From contig JAISVV010000037.1 in NCBI GenBank assembly GCA_031271365.1, positions 1-13,804 on the forward strand: a stretch of DNA of 13,804 nt, in the 5' to 3' direction. The stretch comes from Elusimicrobiota bacterium (GTDB lineage: Bacteria; Elusimicrobiota; Elusimicrobia; Elusimicrobiales; Elusimicrobiaceae). Shown piece after piece: positions 8,295 to 13,804 of the stretch. A program made the translations under genes and the position numbers. Within the stretch, counting starts at the first letter, position 1. The number at the start of each line of letters is the position of its first letter. The notes beneath the pieces were generated by a model. That model had not been told where the DNA came from and did no database searches. It saw only the letters and a list, made by a program, of their open reading frames with translations.

Positions 8295-9221
8295 ATGACT
8301 TCCCCAAAAAAATACTTAGTAACCGGCGGCGCCGGCTTTATCGGCAGCAATTTAGTTTTTGAACTTGTAAAACAAGGCGCGGAAGTTAGCGTGATGGACG
8401 ATTTTTCCTCCGGCAGCTTTAAAACGCTTTTGGGGTTTGAAGGCGATATTGTGGCCTGCGATGTTTTTGACGCCATGCCCAAAGACGCCAATTACGACGC
8501 CATTTTCCACCAGGCCGCCATTACCGATACCGACGTGCACGACCAAAAATTAATGATGCAAAAAAACGTGGAGGCTTTCCGCCGCGTTTTGGATTATGCC
8601 GTAAAAAACGGCGTGCGCAAGGTTATATACGCCTCTTCCGCGGCCACCTACGGTAACGGCGCTTGCCCCATGAAGGTAAGCCAACCCCCCAAGCCGGAGA
8701 ATGTTTACGGCTTTTCCAAAGCTGTCATGGATAATGTGGGCCGCCATTACGCGGCAAAAAATAAAGAATTAATTATAATCGGCCTGCGCTATTTTAACGT
8801 CTACGGCCCCGGCGAATATCATAAGGGCAAAACCTCCAGCATGATATACCAGCTTTACAAACAAATGAAGCAGGGCTTCAGGCCCAAAGTCTTTAAAATG
8901 GGCGAGCAGGAGCGCGATTTTGTCTACATCAAAGACGTAGTCAAAGCCAATATGTGCGCTTTAAATAACGCGAAAGAAAGCTGCGTGGTTAACGTGGGCA
9001 CGGGAATTGCGCGCAACTTTAACGATATCATCAAGGCTTTAAATAACGAGCTTGGCAAAAACCTCTCGGCCGATTATATAGATAACCCGTACAGCTTTTA
9101 CCAAATGCAAACGCAGGCCGATATTGCCTACACCAGCGAAAAAATCGGCTACACGCCAGATTACACGCTGGAAAAAGGCATAGCAGACTACGTTAAAATT
9201 TTGGAAGAAACCGGTAAATAA
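8295..9221 (+). CDS. hldD: ADP-L-glycero-D-manno-heptose-6-epimerase (HldD-like)
   Basis: Extended short-chain dehydrogenase, 308 residues, resembling HldD, which epimerises ADP-heptose at C6 for LPS inner-core synthesis. Visible are the Rossmann glycine motif GGAGFIG (11-17), an acidic end of strand 2 (Asp35, Asp36), SSAATYG (114-120), catalytic YxxxK as Tyr138-Lys142 in NVYGFSK, then RYFNVYGPGEYHKGK (165-179), RDFVYIKDV (207-215) and a late QTQAD. The YHKG segment and the late QTQAD favour HldD over generic GalE-type epimerases. It is wedged between atpA (4-bp gap) and atpG (2-bp gap), so it must be co-transcribed with ATP synthase. No other heptose gene is in the window. An alternative is another nucleotide-sugar epimerase. 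Confidence 0.8.
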   Translation: MTSPKKYLVTGGAGFIGSNLVFELVKQGAEVSVMDDFSSGSFKTLLGFEGDIVACDVFDAMPKDANYDAIFHQAAITDTDVHDQKLMMQKNVEAFRRVLDYAVKNGVRKVIYASSAATYGNGACPMKVSQPPKPENVYGFSKAVMDNVGRHYAAKNKELIIIGLRYFNVYGPGEYHKGKTSSMIYQLYKQMKQGFRPKVFKMGEQERDFVYIKDVVKANMCALNNAKESCVVNVGTGIARNFNDIIKALNNELGKNLSADYIDNPYSFYQMQTQADIAYTSEKIGYTPDYTLEKGIADYVKILEETGK

Positions 9222-9223
9222 AA

Positions 9224-10123
9224 GTGCAATCACTGCGCGATATAAGGCAAGAGATTAAAAGCATCAAAGCCACGCAGCAAATAATGCTGACGATGAAGAT
9301 GATTTCTTCCGCGCGTATAAAAAAGGCCCAGCGCCAAATGGAAGACGGCCGCCCCTTTGCGGAAAAAATGGCCGTTATGATAGACAATTTGCGCCGCGAT
9401 ATAGAAAATCCGCAAAGCGCCGTTTACAACTCCCCCGCGCGCAGGTATTTCAGCGCGGCGGGCGCGGACCCTGATAAAACCGCCCTTTTATTTATCACCG
9501 CCGACAAAGGCCTTGTAGGCGGCTTTAACGCCATGGCCATAAGGCAGTGCATAAAATGGCTGCGCGCCAACGCGCATAAGGAAAAATATGTTTTTGCGGC
9601 GGGCAAAAAAGGGCGCGATTTTTTGCGCCGTCTAAAAATGCCGCGCCTTAAGGTAATAGGGGATTTGACGGGCGTATTTCCCAAGGTAACCTACGCGCAC
9701 GCCGCTATGATACAAGACGTTTTAAGCCAAAGCGCGCTAAAGGAAAATATCGGCGCCATAGAAGTTATTTACAATGATTTTAAAAGCATGGCCGCGCAAA
9801 CCCTGGTGCAAAAAACAATACTGCCTTTTAACTTTGACGAAGTGCACGGCCGCGAAGATTTAACGGATTTTATCTTTGAGCCAGATATGCTTGAAGTGCT
9901 GCTTACGCTTTTGCCGCGCTATATGGGCGCCACAATTTACCGCTGCCTGCTTGAATCGCAGGCGGCCGAACTGGCAGCGCGCATGAACGCAATGGAAGCT
10001 GCCAGCAACAACGCCGGCGATATCATAACGCGCCTTGGCGTAACGTTAAATAAAGTAAGACAAGAGAGCATTACCAACGAACTTACGGAAATCATCTCCG
10101 GCGCCAACGCGCTTAACGATTAG
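9224..10123 (+). CDS. atpG: F-type ATP synthase subunit gamma
   Basis: Central rotor shaft of F1, 299 residues. The N-terminal helix SLRDIRQEIKSIKATQQ (3-19) is followed by the conserved MKMISSARIKKAQ (24-36). The mid-domain contains ITADKGLVGGFNA, and the C-terminal helix ends with ARMNAMEAASNNA and ITNELTEIISGA. These are the gamma signatures. Translation begins at GTG, 2 bp after the epimerase stop; this start gives the standard N-terminus and no nearby ATG would. It is followed by a 117-bp repeat-bearing spacer before atpD. Confidence 0.96.
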   Translation: MQSLRDIRQEIKSIKATQQIMLTMKMISSARIKKAQRQMEDGRPFAEKMAVMIDNLRRDIENPQSAVYNSPARRYFSAAGADPDKTALLFITADKGLVGGFNAMAIRQCIKWLRANAHKEKYVFAAGKKGRDFLRRLKMPRLKVIGDLTGVFPKVTYAHAAMIQDVLSQSALKENIGAIEVIYNDFKSMAAQTLVQKTILPFNFDEVHGREDLTDFIFEPDMLEVLLTLLPRYMGATIYRCLLESQAAELAARMNAMEAASNNAGDIITRLGVTLNKVRQESITNELTEIISGANALND

Positions 10124-10148
10124 TTTCTCCCTTTTGTAAAGGGAGAAA
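10124..10148 (+). terminator. Perfect 11-bp hairpin after atpG, possible attenuator or processing site
   Basis: Immediately after the atpG stop, 10124-10134 (TTTCTCCCTTT) pairs perfectly with 10138-10148 around a 3-nt loop. A pure T-tract does not follow, so this is not a standard intrinsic terminator. It may be an RNA-stability or processing hairpin, or part of the adjoining repeat. Confidence 0.4.
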
Positions 10149-10215
10149 AGGCTCTCCCTTTAGGGGAGAGGCCGCCGCGTCGCAGCGTAGCGAAGACGGG
10201 GCGGGTGAGGGTGAA
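10124..10215. repeat. Palindromic intergenic repeat in the atpG-atpD spacer
   Basis: Three successive palindromic segments fill the spacer: the hairpin at 10124-10148, then CTCTCCC (10152-10158) pairing with GGGAGAG (10164-10170), then a GC-rich stretch CGTCGC...GACG (10179-10199) followed by GGGTGAGGGTG. Such stacked short palindromes recall dispersed intergenic elements (REP/MITE-like) of many bacterial genomes. No second copy is in the window, so membership of a family is inferred. The remaining spacer to 10240 holds only the AGAGG ribosome site of atpD. Confidence 0.55.
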
Positions 10216-10228
10216 TATAAGTTTTTAA

Positions 10229-11704
<1,476 letters not shown>

Positions 11705-11711
11705 CCATCGC

Positions 11712-11753
11712 CGTCATTGCGCGGGCTGAAAGGACGCGGCAATCCAGTCGTTA
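11712..11753 (+). repeat. GTCATTGC palindromic repeat, copy in the atpD-atpC spacer
   Basis: Begins with GTCATTGC and ends with CGCGGCAATCCAGTCGTTA, so ATTGC pairs with GCAAT and an inner GCG with CGC. It shares its right half with the copy at 12180-12220 and its outer stem with the inverted repeats around the GIY-YIG gene. It occupies nearly all of the 60-bp spacer between two ATP synthase genes. Confidence 0.75.
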
Positions 11754-11764
11754 AAAGGCAACAA

Positions 11765-12178
11765 ATGACCGAAAAAAAACTAAGGCTGCAAATAGTAACC
11801 CCGCAAAAACCTGTCTTAGATAAACAGGTGGATTTTGTCGCCCTGCCCGCCTACAACGGCGAAATGGGCGTACTGCCGGGCCACATACAATACGTCGCAA
11901 AACTTAACTTCGGCGTGCTGCGCTACAAAGACGGGCAGGAAGAAGGCGCCTTTGCCGTAATGGGCGGCTTTGCGCAAATAGAGCACGATATCGTAAGCGT
12001 ATTTGCGGAAGACGCCGCCCTGGAAGAAGAAATAGACGCCGAGGAACAACGCCAAAAGCTCTCGCGCGGCAAAGCCACGCTGTCGGCCCAAGGCAGCGAC
12101 ATAGACATAGAACTGGCCGAAATAGAAATAAAAAAAGCCCTGCTGCTGCTAAAAGTAAAAAACAAAAGCGGCAAATAA
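11765..12178 (+). CDS. atpC: F-type ATP synthase subunit epsilon
   Basis: F1 epsilon subunit, 137 residues. It joins gamma to the c ring, and its C-terminal helices can inhibit ATP hydrolysis. The beta-sandwich domain shows LQIVTPQKPV (8-17), GEMGVLPGH (32-40) and VMGGFAQI (65-72). An acidic then lysine-rich helical tail (about 85-137) is retained, so inhibitory control is possible. I chose the ATG at 11765 because it gives the standard N-terminus; an in-frame TTG at 11717 would translate the upstream palindromic repeat. The ribosome site (AAAAGG) is weak. This is the last atp gene. Confidence 0.94.
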   Translation: MTEKKLRLQIVTPQKPVLDKQVDFVALPAYNGEMGVLPGHIQYVAKLNFGVLRYKDGQEEGAFAVMGGFAQIEHDIVSVFAEDAALEEEIDAEEQRQKLSRGKATLSAQGSDIDIELAEIEIKKALLLLKVKNKSGK

Positions 12179-12179
12179 A

Positions 12180-12220
12180 GTCATTGTAAGGAGCCCGGGG
12201 CGCGGCAACCCGGTCGTTAC
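12180..12220 (+). repeat. GTCATTGT palindromic repeat, copy after atpC
   Basis: Starts GTCATTGTAAGG and ends CGCGGCAACCCGGTCGTTA. The last 19 bases differ from those of the 11712-11753 copy at only two positions. An inner CCGGG/CCCGG pairing could form a hairpin just after the atpC stop, but no T-tract follows, so it is a poor intrinsic terminator. Confidence 0.7.
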
Positions 12221-12221
12221 G

Positions 12222-12233
12222 CCGTCATTGCGG
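12222..12233 (+). repeat. Truncated start of another GTCATTGC repeat
   Basis: CCGTCATTGCGG matches the first bases of the repeat family, then breaks off into an AT-rich stretch (12234-12248) before the complete copy at 12249. It may be a remnant left when the adjoining unit inserted. Confidence 0.45.
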
Positions 12234-12248
12234 TTTCTTCTTTATAAA

Positions 12249-12290
12249 GTCATTGCGAGGCCCGAAGGGCCGTGGCAATCTTCCTGTTTA
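12249..12290 (+). repeat. Left inverted-repeat arm of the GIY-YIG unit
   Basis: Palindromic arm that folds as ATTGC, then GGCCC-GAA-GGGCC, then GCAAT. It belongs to the same family as the copies at 11712 and 12180 but is a different subtype with its own right end (CTTCCTGTTTA). Confidence 0.85.
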
Positions 12291-12292
12291 TT

Positions 12293-12580
12293 ATGACTAA
12301 AAACTATTTTATCTATATCCTAGCCAGTCATGATAACGCCGTTCTCTACACCGGCGTAACAAGCGATTTAAAATCTCGCGTTTGGCAGCATAAAGAAAAA
12401 ATTGTAAAAGGTTTCACCGAAAAATATAATGTAAGCAGGCTTGTCTATTACGAGGTATTCCCCACTCCTTTAGACGCAATTGCCAGGGAAAAACAAATAA
12501 AAGCAGGTCCTCGCGGTAAAAAGATATCATTAATAGAATCAATGAACCCGTACTTTGAAGATTTATACGAAAAGATTTGA
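12293..12580 (+). CDS. Small GIY-YIG nuclease-family protein
   Basis: Stand-alone GIY-YIG domain, 95 residues, the single-domain type often annotated as an excinuclease or endonuclease. Expected catalytic residues are present with spacing close to the family's: Tyr8 in FIYIL, Tyr19 in LYTGVT, Arg29 in SRVWQH, His33, Glu66 in AREKQIK and Asn85 in the NP near the end. Nuclease activity is therefore plausible; the target is unknown. No Shine-Dalgarno lies before the ATG at 12293. An in-frame GTG at 12272 would begin inside the repeat arm and is less likely. Its AT-rich composition and tight enclosure by inverted repeats set it apart from the atp genes and ligA. It could spread the repeats, or merely be a passenger. 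Confidence 0.85.
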   Translation: MTKNYFIYILASHDNAVLYTGVTSDLKSRVWQHKEKIVKGFTEKYNVSRLVYYEVFPTPLDAIAREKQIKAGPRGKKISLIESMNPYFEDLYEKI

Positions 12581-12581
12581 G

Positions 12582-13804
<1,223 letters not shown>

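Noticed and set aside
11717..11764. Upstream in-frame extension of atpC starting at TTG 11717
   Set aside because: It would translate the palindromic repeat; the ATG at 11765 gives the normal epsilon N-terminus.
12180..12220. Intrinsic terminator after atpC
   Set aside because: A hairpin can form but no T-tract follows, and the sequence is a member of the repeat family.
12272..12292. GTG start for the GIY-YIG gene inside the left repeat arm
   Set aside because: The ATG at 12293 gives the usual family length and leaves the arm non-coding.

Overview
The window is a stretch of chromosome, about half G+C, dominated by a complete F-type ATP synthase operon on the + strand. The organism is a Gram-negative bacterium, because an ADP-heptose epimerase for LPS inner core sits inside the operon. 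The gene style is loosely reminiscent of Elusimicrobiota, but that placement is a guess and nothing here proves it.

Layout. At 1-3225 three genes run leftwards in the order GH13 alpha-amylase-family protein, GT8 glycosyltransferase, signal peptidase I (lepB, cut by the window edge). A 98-bp divergent spacer (3226-3323) separates them from a long rightward unit: a TreT-like GT4 glycosyltransferase, atpI, atpB, atpE, atpF, atpH, atpA, an hldD-like epimerase, atpG, atpD and atpC. Most junctions are ATGA overlaps or gaps of a few bases. The exceptions are the atpG-atpD spacer (117 bp) and the atpD-atpC spacer (60 bp), and each holds a palindromic intergenic repeat. After atpC, 12179-12631 is a repeat-rich zone, followed by ligA (NAD-dependent DNA ligase), which runs off the right edge.

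Functionally, the atp genes encode all eight F1Fo subunits plus the AtpI/AtpZ accessory protein. The c subunit has proton-type rather than sodium-type residues. Two sugar-metabolism genes (TreT-like and hldD-like) are embedded in the same transcription unit.

The most unusual structure is at 12249-12623. A 95-codon GIY-YIG nuclease gene, clearly AT-richer than its neighbours, is enclosed almost without spare bases (2 bp and 1 bp) by a 42-bp inverted repeat with 40 of 42 positions matching. That repeat belongs to the same palindromic family (GTCATTGC...GGCAAT) found in the atpD-atpC spacer and just after atpC. It looks like a minimal self-contained mobile unit in which a GIY-YIG endonuclease may be the agent that spreads a REP-like palindrome. 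Other points of note are a beta-subunit substitution (DNIFR to DKIFR) beside the catalytic phosphate site, and two genes whose starts lack a Shine-Dalgarno and sit exactly 6 nt after a -10-like hexamer.
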